The notes under the pieces are model-generated. The model was not told the origin of the DNA, made no database searches, and saw nothing but the letters and a program-made list of their open reading frames with translations. From positions 169,090 to 233,089 of the forward strand of contig NZ_JAJISB010000008.1 of the NCBI RefSeq assembly GCF_021245735.1: a stretch of 64,000 nucleotides of DNA, written 5' to 3'. Below are positions 17,377-26,178 of the stretch, piece after piece; position 1 is the first letter of the stretch; each line of letters opens with the position of its first letter. Source of the stretch: Brevibacillus daliensis (GTDB taxonomy: Bacteria; Bacillota; Bacilli; Brevibacillales; Brevibacillaceae). Both the position numbers and the translations under genes were made by a program.

Positions 17377-19344
17377 ATGATTATGATTGCGGCAAATAAT
17401 ATCGCCAAAACATACGGCGCAGAACAAATATTAACAGATGTATCACTAGAAATTCATGATAAATCACGTGTTGGGTTTGTTGGACCCAATGGTGCAGGTA
17501 AATCAACGTTGTTTCGTTTGTTGTGTGATCTGGAAGAGGCGGATTCCGGGCAAATTTTTCGAGCAAAAGGGGCTACTTTTGCTTACTTGCCACAACGACC
17601 ACAGTTTCCAGCTGAATGGACAGGGTTTCAGGTAATCCAAAGTGCTTTTGCTTCCTCAATCGAGTTAGGCTCGATTATGCGCAAAATGGAAGATCAGATG
17701 AAAGATGAGCAATTTTTTACCTCTATGCAAGAAAATGAGCAACAAATCTTCTTGGAAAAATATCAAGGCATTCAGGAACAGTTTGAAAGAGCAGGGGGAT
17801 ATGATAATGAAACGACCATATCCAAGGTGAAGCAGGGGTTAGGCATCGACAGTAATTTGCTTGAAACCCCTTTTAACCAGTTAAGCGGGGGAGAACAAAC
17901 CAGAATTGGCCTGGCAAAGTTATTATGCCAACAAAGTGATGTCTTACTTTTAGATGAACCTACGAACCATCTTGATCTAGATGCGATGGAATGGCTGGAA
18001 GAGTTCGTTAGACAGTATAAAGGGACAGTCTTGATTATCTCTCATGATCGTTATTTCTTGGATGCCGTTGTAACTTCTATTTATGAAGTAGACAATGGCG
18101 AAATAGAGCATTACCTAGGCACATATAGTAACTATGTGAAGGAAAAGGAAGAGAGATTGCTTCGTCAGTTTTCAGAGTATCAAGAGCAACAAAGAAAAAT
18201 TAAAAAGATGAAAGAAACGATCAAAAGACTGAAAGAATGGGGCAATCGCTCCAATCCGCCAAATGAGGGCTTTCATCGTCGAGCGAAGAGTATGGAGAAA
18301 GCGCTGGCACGTATTGAAATCATCGAAAGACCCAAAATGGAAGCTGATCGAATGGGGTTGGTCTTTAAACATGCCTCCCGCAGTGGGCAAGAGGTCGTTC
18401 GTGTGGAGCAGCTTCACAAGCAAGTAGACCAGAAAGCGCTTTTCGAGAATGCGGATATGTCTATACGATATGGTGAAAGAAAGGCGTTACTTGGTCCGAA
18501 TGGCTGCGGGAAATCAACTTTGTTAAAGATGATAATGGGAACACAGACTCCTGATAAAGGGAGCGTGAAAACGGGTAGTCAGGTTACCGTTGGATTTTTA
18601 TCTCAACAAGGTCTGGATGGAGATGCCGCCAAAGACATCATAAGCCTTTTCAGAGAGACCGTTACGGTAACCGAAGGAGAAGCAAGACATATGTTGGCAA
18701 AATTCCTGTTCTATGGACATCAGGTGTTTAAAAAAGTTGACCAACTAAGTGGTGGAGAACGCATGAGGCTTCGCCTAGCTCAATTAATGCATCAGAATCA
18801 TAATTTACTTGTACTAGATGAGCCAACGAATCATCTTGATATTGAAGCGAGAGAAGCCCTGGAAGAAGCAATCTCACATTACCAAGGTACTCTACTACTA
18901 GTCTCACATGATCGTTACTTTTTGCAAAAATTGGTGCAAGGCATCTACTGGGTGGAAAATAAAAAATTGGTCCATGATGAAGGGACATATGCAGAATCAC
19001 GGGAAAAACATAAAGAACGTCTGTTAAATCTGTTAAATAGTAATCAACAACAAGATAGAATTGAAGTAGCGCCAATATCCAATCAGAGTGGTAAGAAGGC
19101 AGAGAAACCTACTGTCGAAACGATATCGACTAAACCACAAAAGAAAATAAATCCATGGAAACTTGCAAAATTGGAGTCAGATATAGCGGAGTTAGAAAAC
19201 GAGCGGGAAGAATGCTTAACCGTCATGAATAAGGCAGGTAATCATGTAGATCAAATCGTTGAGTTGCAGGCTAAGATAACTCGGATAGAGGAAAAGCTGG
19301 AAGAACAATATGCAGAGTGGTATGTAATTCAAGAAGAAAAATAA
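17377..19344 (+). CDS. ABC-F family ATP-binding protein (translation factor type)
   Basis: A 655-residue cytoplasmic protein with two ABC ATPase domains and no membrane part. Domain 1 has GPNGAGKST, LSGGEQTR and LLLDEPTNHLD. The inter-domain linker is rich in Lys/Arg/Glu and coiled. Domain 2 has GPNGCGKST, LSGGERMR and LVLDEPTNHLD. A C-terminal coiled coil (LESDIAELENEREECL) resembles Uup/YdiF. ABC-F proteins bind the ribosomal E site to relieve stalling or protect against antibiotics. ATG at 17377 follows AAGGCGG. A terminator-like hairpin and small ORF lie upstream, so attenuation is possible. Confidence 0.9.
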   Translation: MIMIAANNIAKTYGAEQILTDVSLEIHDKSRVGFVGPNGAGKSTLFRLLCDLEEADSGQIFRAKGATFAYLPQRPQFPAEWTGFQVIQSAFASSIELGSIMRKMEDQMKDEQFFTSMQENEQQIFLEKYQGIQEQFERAGGYDNETTISKVKQGLGIDSNLLETPFNQLSGGEQTRIGLAKLLCQQSDVLLLDEPTNHLDLDAMEWLEEFVRQYKGTVLIISHDRYFLDAVVTSIYEVDNGEIEHYLGTYSNYVKEKEERLLRQFSEYQEQQRKIKKMKETIKRLKEWGNRSNPPNEGFHRRAKSMEKALARIEIIERPKMEADRMGLVFKHASRSGQEVVRVEQLHKQVDQKALFENADMSIRYGERKALLGPNGCGKSTLLKMIMGTQTPDKGSVKTGSQVTVGFLSQQGLDGDAAKDIISLFRETVTVTEGEARHMLAKFLFYGHQVFKKVDQLSGGERMRLRLAQLMHQNHNLLVLDEPTNHLDIEAREALEEAISHYQGTLLLVSHDRYFLQKLVQGIYWVENKKLVHDEGTYAESREKHKERLLNLLNSNQQQDRIEVAPISNQSGKKAEKPTVETISTKPQKKINPWKLAKLESDIAELENEREECLTVMNKAGNHVDQIVELQAKITRIEEKLEEQYAEWYVIQEEK

Positions 19345-19372
19345 ATGCTGGTACGTGATTAGTTCGTTAAGT

Positions 19373-19418
19373 AGCCCCTTGTATCATTACATGGTTGTAA
19401 TGATACAAGGGGCTTTCA
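19373..19418. terminator. Strong terminator between ABC-F and xerS
   Basis: A perfect stem of about 19 bp (AGCCCCTTGTATCATTAC against its complement at 19397-19413) with a loop of a few bases, followed by TTTC. It serves convergent genes from both sides. Confidence 0.8.
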
Positions 19419-19442
19419 ATTAAATCGATCCATGTAGGTACA

Positions 19443-20597
19443 TCAGGTAAGATCTTCATCCACGTTTTCAAGTTCTATTTCTCTTCGCGTCGTCCGGTTG
19501 ACTGCTTCACTTAAGGTATCATCCAAGACATGAGCATATTGCATAGTAGTATCAATCTTGGAGTGACCCAGTTGAGCCTGCAATTGGTGCGGATCGGGAT
19601 TGAGGCGCAAAAACTGAGTGGCAAAGCTATGACGTAATTTATGTACAGAAATATCTGGGACACCAAAAGCTTGTCCATATTTTTTAACGAACTTTTGTAC
19701 GGTTCTCAGGTCGATTCGATGACCAAATGGCTTGGTTGGAGAGACCGTCAAGAATAAAGCATCCTCTTCAGTAGGAGGATTATATTTATGACGAACCTCC
19801 ATGTAACTCATCAAGTACTGCTTACCCCAATCGCTAAAAAAAGGAGCATCCTCCTTTTTACCCTTACGAACCATACGGAGCTGATTTTTCTCTAAAATCA
19901 CATTTTGTCTATTCAGATTCACAATTTCAGAGACACGAAAGCCACCAGATAGAATCAAGGCGACTATGGCAACATCCCTTTCTCGATTGCGATAGTGAAA
20001 ATCTTGTTTCTTTTTTGTATTGCAGTATTCCAAATATCCATCATAGACAAAATCGACAAACCGTTGAATTTCGTCATCGACCAAGATTTTGGAGCGAATG
20101 GAATTGGCGCGAGCAAGAGGAGTGACTTCTTCCACATCCAATTCTATTTTAGCCATAACGTTTCTAGTTAAATAAGAGTTTCCATGTTCATCTTCGGATA
20201 AAGCTGATAGATAATAGAAGAGTGATTTTAGACTTGATAATTTTCTAGCAATAGTCACGTCGCTATATTCTTTTTTTGCACTTTTGGTTGGATTGGTAAG
20301 TAGGATAGAACGTTCAAACAGGTGTGAATCTTGAAGATAGATTAAGTAAGACTCCACATATTCTTTTCGTAACTCGTTTAATTCGGATAGCTCAATCTCT
20401 TTCATCTCGTTTGCCTTGGTTAAACCTTCAGAAATGAGCCAACGAAAGAAAAATTCAAAATCTCGTAAATATCCAAGCAGAGTGGACACGGATGCACGTT
20501 TTGATTTTTTATGATCCATATATTTTTCCACATACCAGGGAAAAGCGGGAATGCGCTGAATAAGTTGCTTAGCATCTCGTTGTTTTGTTACAGACAT
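19443..20597 (-). CDS. xerS: Tyrosine site-specific recombinase XerS
   Basis: A 384-residue tyrosine recombinase, the single-protein Xer type that resolves chromosome dimers at a dif site near the terminus. An N-terminal SAM-like DNA-binding domain (FPWYVEKYMDHK, SVSTLLGYLRDFEFFFRWL) precedes a catalytic domain with Arg221 (GGFRVSEI), His319 and Arg322 (HKLRHSFATQ), His345 (LGHSKID) and nucleophile Tyr354 (TMQYAHV), so it appears active. The ATG at 20597 is chosen over GTG at 20630, which has no ribosome binding site. A LexA-like palindrome lies upstream. Confidence 0.92.
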   Translation of the reverse strand: MSVTKQRDAKQLIQRIPAFPWYVEKYMDHKKSKRASVSTLLGYLRDFEFFFRWLISEGLTKANEMKEIELSELNELRKEYVESYLIYLQDSHLFERSILLTNPTKSAKKEYSDVTIARKLSSLKSLFYYLSALSEDEHGNSYLTRNVMAKIELDVEEVTPLARANSIRSKILVDDEIQRFVDFVYDGYLEYCNTKKKQDFHYRNRERDVAIVALILSGGFRVSEIVNLNRQNVILEKNQLRMVRKGKKEDAPFFSDWGKQYLMSYMEVRHKYNPPTEEDALFLTVSPTKPFGHRIDLRTVQKFVKKYGQAFGVPDISVHKLRHSFATQFLRLNPDPHQLQAQLGHSKIDTTMQYAHVLDDTLSEAVNRTTRREIELENVDEDLT

Positions 20598-20659
20598 ATT
20601 GTTGCACCACCAAATAAGAGTTACATTCACTTTATTATACAGGATATGGCAGTTAAAGT

Positions 20660-20673
20660 CGAACGATTGTTCG
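20660..20673. promoter_or_regulatory. Candidate LexA/DinR box upstream of xerS
   Basis: CGAACGATTGTTCG has the CGAAC-N4-GTTCG arms of the Gram-positive SOS box. On the minus strand it abuts a possible promoter, TTCGAC, an 18-base spacer, TATAAT (about 20637-20666), so LexA binding would block xerS transcription. Confidence 0.45.
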
Positions 20674-20873
20674 ATTTTTTGTATATATCTACATCAAAAA
20701 TGGAAAATGTAACGTTGCATTATTGGAGAGATACAAAGATATCAAAGGTAAGCACAAATTAGTGAATTCAAGTTAATTATTATAGTTATTCGTTTGTATT
20801 TGTTGTATGCAGAAAATGTGCTCCTCCTTAGCTGTTCTTTTGCATATTTTGCTAAGAAGTGAGGTGATAAGAG

Positions 20874-21692
20874 TTGTTCAATCTAAATGACAAAAATGGC
20901 AAAAATTTTAAGAGAAATGATGAAATAAGCAGATTTTTACGGAAAGACCCGTTTTACAAGAAACATCATAAATCTTGCTCATCATCTTCTTCATCATCAT
21001 CTTCTTCATCATCATCTTCATCATCTTCATCATCTTCATCCACGTGTATAACGTTCAAAGTAATTCCGGGTATTACTGGGGCAACGGGAGAAACCGGCGC
21101 ACCTGGCGCACCTGGAGCAACGGGGGGACCTGGCGCACCTGGCGCACCTGGAGTAACGGGAGGAACCGAAGCACCCGGGTCACCTGGAGCAACGGGAGGA
21201 ACCGGAGCGCCTGGGGCACCTGGAGCAACAGGAGGAACCGGCGCACCTGGCGCAACAGGAGGAACCGGAGCGCCTGGAGCAACAGGAGCTGGTGTAAGTA
21301 GTGCTATCGGGGTGTATAGAAGTGATCCAGGAACAGGCACAGACCCAGTACCTGGAAATTCACCTATTGTATTTTCCAATTTAAGCGATCAGTTAGGAAC
21401 AGCATTTTCATTTACTGCTCCATCTTCTACGGTTACAATCAACCAAACGGGGTATTACTTCTTTAGTGTTGAGGTGCATAACCAGAGTAATGCAGATTTT
21501 AATCTGGTTGTAGGCGGATCGCCTGTAACTCCAACTCCACTTTCCGGGAACGGCGGTGGGCCAATTGCTGCAACCTTTGTCTTAAATATCACTTCAGTTC
21601 CGGCAGCTGTGCAAATAGTTAATCCAGCCAATAATCCTGTTAACCTACACAATGGGGTTAATACAACATTAACCATCCTGAAGCTCTCATAA
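20874..21692 (+). CDS. Collagen-like, Ser-run exosporium-type surface protein
   Basis: A 272-residue protein in three parts: a polar N-terminus ending in KKHHKSC, an unbroken run of about 21 serines flanked by cysteines, a collagen-like Gly-X-Y domain (about residues 64-140, mostly GAP, GAT and GGT triplets, one interruption TEAPGS), and a C-terminal beta-rich domain (VYRSDPG...TLTILKLS) resembling the trimeric BclA/C1q-like heads. Such proteins form hair-like filaments on spores. TTG start follows GTGAGGTGAT. A CATA-N3-T box at 20843 could be a SigK -10. The poly-Ser and GXY tracts are DNA repeats prone to length change. Confidence 0.8.
   Translation: MFNLNDKNGKNFKRNDEISRFLRKDPFYKKHHKSCSSSSSSSSSSSSSSSSSSSSSTCITFKVIPGITGATGETGAPGAPGATGGPGAPGAPGVTGGTEAPGSPGATGGTGAPGAPGATGGTGAPGATGGTGAPGATGAGVSSAIGVYRSDPGTGTDPVPGNSPIVFSNLSDQLGTAFSFTAPSSTVTINQTGYYFFSVEVHNQSNADFNLVVGGSPVTPTPLSGNGGGPIAATFVLNITSVPAAVQIVNPANNPVNLHNGVNTTLTILKLS
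20978..21040. repeat. TCN microsatellite encoding poly-serine
   Basis: About 21 consecutive serine codons, almost all TCA or TCT, form a trinucleotide tract inside the collagen-like gene. Confidence 0.85.
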
Positions 21693-21732
21693 CAATAGAC
21701 GACTTCAGACCTACATGTAGCAATTAGTACAC

Positions 21733-21768
21733 AAAAGGTTCCAAGAGAATTTTTGGAACCTTTTATCT
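21733..21768 (+). terminator. Terminator after the collagen-like gene
   Basis: AAAAGGTTCCAA pairs with TTGGAACCTTTT across an 8-base loop, followed by ATCTTTT. Confidence 0.8.
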
Positions 21769-21880
21769 TTTGTCTATTATGAATCAAGCTATTCTACTAA
21801 TTTTGCACATTAATAAAATATGGGTCTTGCTTCTCCTGCCAAAAAGTTGTAATCTATGACATGTAGCATATATTGTGTTG

Positions 21881-21908
21881 TTGTGATTCAACAACTACTA
21901 GATATGGT
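21881..21908 (+). promoter_or_regulatory. Candidate promoter of the nrd riboswitch transcript
   Basis: TTGTGA, a 16-base spacer and TATGGT lie about 30 bases upstream of the first riboswitch helix. Confidence 0.3.
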
Positions 21909-21939
21909 TAGTTAAAAGGAAATTATTCAACTTAAAATA

Positions 21940-22125
21940 CTGAGTGGAGTTAGGTGTTAGATTGTCGACTTAATAGGGAATTTGGTGAGAATCCCAAGCT
22001 GTCCCCGCAACTGTATGTGCGGATGAAATGAGAATAACCACTGCGAAGAAATATCTATATCTAGTGTTCTTTGTGGGAAGGACTCAGAGTAACTTGATGC
22101 ACAAGCCAGTAGACCTGCCTACTTC
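21940..22125 (+). ncRNA. Cobalamin (B12) riboswitch
   Basis: The conserved cobalamin aptamer blocks occur in order: TTAGGTGTTAG (21950), TTAATAGGGAA (21970), GGTGAGAATCCCAAGCTGTC (21984), CCCGCAACTGTA (22004), and the B12 box AAGCCAGTAGACCTGCC (22103-22119). Spacing and order match RF00174-type aptamers. It lies about 200 bases upstream of nrdI and is followed by an intrinsic terminator, implying transcription attenuation: with adenosylcobalamin bound, nrdIEF would be switched off. The 21769-21880 stretch shows nothing else. Confidence 0.9.
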
Positions 22126-22219
22126 ATACGTTTCATATCTTCGGGGAATGAGTGGTTGAAACGACCCGCAGGTCCAAAATTGGGAGTTGCTTATTTGGCA
22201 TGCCTCTTTTTTGTACATA

Positions 22220-22261
22220 CGCGTCGTTTTGAGCACATCGAAACCAAGATGCGCTTTTTTT
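22220..22261 (+). terminator. Riboswitch-controlled terminator upstream of nrdI
   Basis: CGCGTC pairs with GATGCG (one G-U), with an inner GTTTT/GAAAC helix, followed by a run of seven T, 66 bases before nrdI. It is the probable expression platform of the B12 riboswitch. Confidence 0.7.
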
Positions 22262-22327
22262 ATTTGGTTCCCTAACGAATGAAATGTCACGTCAGTATTG
22301 ATAGAAAATAGTGGAGGGGTGAAAGTC

Positions 22328-22711
22328 ATGCTGATAGCTTTTGACTCTAAAACTGGCAATGTAAAGCGATTTGTCCAAAAGCTCGGAATGCAGTCCGTGC
22401 AGATCAATTCTGCTTTACAACTACAACAACCATATATTTTGGTCACATACACGACTGGCTTTGGACAAGTTCCCCCAACTACACAGGAATTCTTGCAGAA
22501 TAACAAAGATTGGATGCATGGAGTGGTAGCTAGTGGTAATAAAAACTGGGGTACTAAGTACGGGCTGGCAGGTGACCAGATAGCTGAAACTTATCAAGTT
22601 CCCTTACTACATAAGTTCGAGTTAAGCGGAACGAAGCGTGATGTCGAAACAATTAAGCAGGAGGTAGAAAACATTGTCAACACAATTACCACAGTGGATC
22701 AAGCTCAATAA
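22328..22711 (+). CDS. nrdI: Flavodoxin-like NrdI, activator of class Ib ribonucleotide reductase
   Basis: A 127-residue NrdI. FDSKTGNVKRF (residues 4-14) is the FMN phosphate-binding loop of NrdI, YTTGFGQVPP and GNKNWGTKYG are further family signatures. NrdI supplies superoxide from its reduced flavin to assemble the Mn(III)2-tyrosyl radical in NrdF. ATG at 22328 follows TGGAGGGG. Its 3' end overlaps nrdE by 38 bases, giving translational coupling. No nrdH is seen in the operon. Confidence 0.92.
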   Translation: MLIAFDSKTGNVKRFVQKLGMQSVQINSALQLQQPYILVTYTTGFGQVPPTTQEFLQNNKDWMHGVVASGNKNWGTKYGLAGDQIAETYQVPLLHKFELSGTKRDVETIKQEVENIVNTITTVDQAQ

Positions 22712-24773
22712 TGAAATCCTGGTAAAAAAGGATAGTAGCTTTCAATACGAAAAAGATCGGGAAGCAGCAAGAAGTTATTTTATCGATTACGTAAACCAAA
22801 ATACGGTATTCTTTCATAACCTTCGAGAAAAAATTGATTACCTACTTGACCAAGACTACTACGAGAGAGAGCTATTTGACTCTTACTCTTTCGATCAGAT
22901 AAAAGAGGTTTACGATTACCTCTATACACAAAAATTCCGGTTCCCATCTTTTATGAGTGCCTTCAAATTCTATAATAACTATGCAATGAAAACGAACGAT
23001 GGGACCAAGTTTTTAGAGAGATATGAAGATAGACTTGCCGTCGTCTCCCTATTTTTAGCAAAAGGGGACCATAAAAAGGCGCTTCAATATGCAGAGCTTC
23101 TCATTTCCCAAGAATATCAACCTGCGACACCGACGTTCTTAAACGCAGGTAAAAAACGTCGAGGAGAACTAGTAAGCTGCTTCTTGTTAGAAGTTGATGA
23201 CTCGATGAATGCGATTGGATTTGCAATTAATTCCGCCTTGCAATTAAGTAAAATTGGCGGAGGAGTAAGCCTTAATCTAAGTAAAATTAGAGCAGCAGGT
23301 GAGCAAATCAAGGGATTGGATGGCAAGGCAAGCGGCGTACTACCAGTTATGAAACTATTCGAGGATGCTTTTTCCTATGCGAATCAATTAGGTCAGCGTG
23401 ATGGCAGTGGTGTTGTTTATTTAAATATCTTCCACCCTGATATCCATGAGTTTTTAGATACAAAGAAAATTAATAGTGATGAAAAGATCCGCATTAAAAC
23501 CTTATCTTTAGGTGTCGTTGCACCGGATAAATTCTTTGAACTGGTTGAAAAAGATAAGGACATGTACTTGTTCTATCCGCACACGGTTTATAAAGAGTAC
23601 GGGAAACATCTGGATGACATGGATATTACCGCGATGTATGATGAGTTGGTTAATAATCCGAATATCCGCAAGAAAAAGGTTGTAGCTCGAGATCTGATCA
23701 TTAAAATTGCCCAGACACAGATGGAGTCAGGTTATCCTTACATCATGTATGTGGATAATGCCAATGAATATCATGCATTAAAAGAAATTGGACGTGTAAA
23801 GTTCTCCAATTTATGCAGTGAAATTGCGCAAGTCAGTGAAGTGTCTGTGATTAATGATTATGATGAACCAGATGTGATTAACCGTGATATTTCTTGTAAT
23901 TTAGGCTCACTTAACATCGTAAACGTGATGAAGAATAAACGGATTCAAGAAACCGTCCATTTATCCATGGATGCTTTAACTGAAGTGAGTGACAGAACTA
24001 ACATTAATCTGGTTCCTTCTGTTGCAAAAGCAAATCGTGAGCTTCATTCTGTAGGCCTCGGGGCAATGAATTTGCACGGATACTTGGCGTTAAATAAAAT
24101 CTCGTATGAATCTAAAGAAGCCATTGATTTTGTTCGGACATTTTTCATGATGGTCAACTACTATTCATTAGAGCGTTCGATGCTGATTGCAAAAGAACGC
24201 GGTATCACGTTTGTAGGTTTTGAACAGAGTGAGTATGCAAATGGAAATTATTTTACGCGTTATCTGGAAAATGATTATTCTCCACGATTGGACAAGGTAA
24301 CGACTCTCTTCGAAGGTCATTATATTCCTACGAAAGAGGATTGGATTCGTTTGAAGGAAGAAGTTCAGCAGCATGGGCTCTACCATTCTTATCGATTGGC
24401 GATTGCCCCAACAGGCTCGATCTCGTACCTGCAATCAGCTACAGCATCGATCGCCCCGATTACACAACGTATAGAGGAAAGAGAGTATGGCGATTCCAAA
24501 ACGATCTACCCAATGCCATATCTATCAGATGATAACTTCTTTTTCTATAAAGAGGCATATGATATGGATATGTTTAATGTGATCGATCTAGTGGCTGAAG
24601 TACAGGTACATGTGGATCAAGCGATCTCTACTATCCTGTTCGTAAAAGATGACAATACCACTAGAGATTTAGCTAAATACTATATCTATGCGCAAAAGAA
24701 AGGCTTAAAAACCCTTTACTATACAAGAACGAAGAAGCGTACGATCGAAGAATGCATCAGCTGTAGTGTTTAA
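22674..24773 (+). CDS. nrdE: Class Ib ribonucleoside-diphosphate reductase alpha subunit
   Basis: A 699-residue catalytic subunit that reduces ribonucleoside diphosphates. Motifs include TPTFLNAGKKRRGELVSC (first redox Cys), NLCSEIAQ (radical-site region), SCNLGSLNIV and PTGSISYLQSATASIAP. The C-terminal CISCSV carries the swinging Cys pair. TTG start at 22674 follows AGGAGGTAG inside nrdI. Length is usual for NrdE, with no N-terminal ATP-cone. It functions with NrdF encoded 12 bases downstream and is under the B12 riboswitch. Confidence 0.95.
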   Translation: MSTQLPQWIKLNNEILVKKDSSFQYEKDREAARSYFIDYVNQNTVFFHNLREKIDYLLDQDYYERELFDSYSFDQIKEVYDYLYTQKFRFPSFMSAFKFYNNYAMKTNDGTKFLERYEDRLAVVSLFLAKGDHKKALQYAELLISQEYQPATPTFLNAGKKRRGELVSCFLLEVDDSMNAIGFAINSALQLSKIGGGVSLNLSKIRAAGEQIKGLDGKASGVLPVMKLFEDAFSYANQLGQRDGSGVVYLNIFHPDIHEFLDTKKINSDEKIRIKTLSLGVVAPDKFFELVEKDKDMYLFYPHTVYKEYGKHLDDMDITAMYDELVNNPNIRKKKVVARDLIIKIAQTQMESGYPYIMYVDNANEYHALKEIGRVKFSNLCSEIAQVSEVSVINDYDEPDVINRDISCNLGSLNIVNVMKNKRIQETVHLSMDALTEVSDRTNINLVPSVAKANRELHSVGLGAMNLHGYLALNKISYESKEAIDFVRTFFMMVNYYSLERSMLIAKERGITFVGFEQSEYANGNYFTRYLENDYSPRLDKVTTLFEGHYIPTKEDWIRLKEEVQQHGLYHSYRLAIAPTGSISYLQSATASIAPITQRIEEREYGDSKTIYPMPYLSDDNFFFYKEAYDMDMFNVIDLVAEVQVHVDQAISTILFVKDDNTTRDLAKYYIYAQKKGLKTLYYTRTKKRTIEECISCSV

Positions 24774-24785
24774 GGAGGAGTAAAG

Positions 24786-25781
24786 ATGAAACCATTTGAA
24801 GCGGTTAACTGGAACGATCCAGAAACGGATTATACGGAGATGATTTGGACGCAAAATACATCGCAGTTCTGGCTAGATACTGAGATTCCTATTTCTAAAG
24901 ACGTGAAGTCATGGGTTCACCTACAAGATGAAGAAAAAGAAACGTATATGCGTGTCTTGGGTGGACTAACTCTTCTTGATACAGAGCAGGGTAATGTAGG
25001 TATGCCACTTATTGCTCAACACGTTAAGGAAAAACAAAAGAAAGCAATCCTAATCTTCCAGGCAGCGATGGAAGAGATTCATGCAAAGAGCTATAGCACT
25101 ATTTTTACCACTGTAGCAAGCACTGAGAATATTAATAATGTGTTCCAATGGGTACAAGAAGAAAAACATTTACAATATAAAACAGCGACCATTGACGCGA
25201 TCTATAAAAATATTAAAGAAGATGATCCATATAGTCTGTATCAAGGATTGGTGGCATCTGTTTTCTTGGAGAGCTTCCTGTTTTATTCAGGATTTTTCTA
25301 TCCACTTTATCTGGCAGGGCAGGGTAAAATGGTAGCAAGTGGAGAAATCATCAAGCTGATCATCCGAGATGAGAGCGTACACGGAGTATTTGTCGGGGTA
25401 TTGGCTCAAGAAGTGTATCAGCAACTTAGTATTGTGGAAAAACAAGAAGCAGACCGCTTTGTTAACGATCTGCTACAAGATTTATATAAAAATGAACTTG
25501 GTTATACAGAGAATCTCTATGATTCCATTGGTCTTACCCATGAAGTGAAAAAGTATATCCGCTACAATGCTAACAAAGCATTAATGAATCTAGGATTGGA
25601 ACCTTTCTTCGAGGAAGAAGAAGTGAACCCAGTCGTCTTAAATGGTATTCGTACAGAAACTAGTACGCACGATTTCTTCTCTACCAAAGGAAAAGGATAC
25701 CAGAAAGGAAAAGTAGAAGCATTGCACGATGATGATTTTGATTTCCTCAACCAACGGGTACTGGATACTACAATCAAATAA
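24786..25781 (+). CDS. nrdF: Class Ib ribonucleotide reductase beta subunit
   Basis: A 331-residue radical-generating subunit. It has the carboxylate-rich helices of the dimetal site (FQAAMEEIHAKSY, with E-x-x-H, and IIRDESVHGVF, with E-x-x-H), and LLDTEQGNVGMP. The C-terminus NQRVLDTTIK would dock on NrdE. AAGGAGGAG precedes the ATG. It is the last gene of nrdIEF and is followed by a hairpin terminator. Confidence 0.95.
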   Translation: MKPFEAVNWNDPETDYTEMIWTQNTSQFWLDTEIPISKDVKSWVHLQDEEKETYMRVLGGLTLLDTEQGNVGMPLIAQHVKEKQKKAILIFQAAMEEIHAKSYSTIFTTVASTENINNVFQWVQEEKHLQYKTATIDAIYKNIKEDDPYSLYQGLVASVFLESFLFYSGFFYPLYLAGQGKMVASGEIIKLIIRDESVHGVFVGVLAQEVYQQLSIVEKQEADRFVNDLLQDLYKNELGYTENLYDSIGLTHEVKKYIRYNANKALMNLGLEPFFEEEEVNPVVLNGIRTETSTHDFFSTKGKGYQKGKVEALHDDDFDFLNQRVLDTTIK

Positions 25782-25816
25782 GTAGATTCATACAATAAAA
25801 TACTCTTAGAGAAAAG

Positions 25817-25859
25817 CCGTTCATTCTGCCGATTCATTTTGGCAGAACGCTCGGTTTTT
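25817..25859 (+). terminator. Terminator of nrdIEF
   Basis: TTCTGCC and GGCAGAA arms, extended by CCG/CGG with an internal loop, followed by a T run. Confidence 0.65.
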
Positions 25860-25863
25860 CTTA

Positions 25864-26178
25864 CTGTATAAGAAAGTAGAAACTACTTGGCATCACTTCC
25901 TTATACGTATGAAAAACATCCTCTAAAAAAGAACCAGCTTCATCGAGAAACTTCGATAGAAGTTTTTATTACATGAACGGAAAAGAGATAGCTCAAAGCA
26001 GATTAATTGAAAAATATTAAATCTTTGTGTAATTGGCTCATGAATAAGTCAACTTGATGTATAGTTATCGTACATAGTCAAAAGAAAAGATGATTGCTAA
26101 TGCTATTGTAATCTTTCATTTTTATCAACATGCAATCAACTTAAAATAACAGCTTTTAACGGACAAGGAGAGATGGAA
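25864..26178. other. Intergenic region, no gene seen
   Basis: AT-rich spacer between nrdF and the chemoreceptor gene. I find no open frame with a ribosome binding site, no convincing SigD promoter and no long repeat. Confidence 0.5.

Noticed and set aside
19443..20873. A dif site beside xerS
   Set aside because: I looked for a 28-31-base inverted site similar to known Firmicute dif sites and saw none that was convincing, here or elsewhere in the window.
20978..21300. Possible CRISPR-like array
   Set aside because: The repeats are in-frame 3- and 9-base coding repeats without spacers.
20975..21379. Long open frames on both strands across the Ser/Gly repeat region
   Set aside because: They are by-products of the TCN and GXY codon repeats; only the plus-strand frame has a ribosome binding site and a sensible protein.
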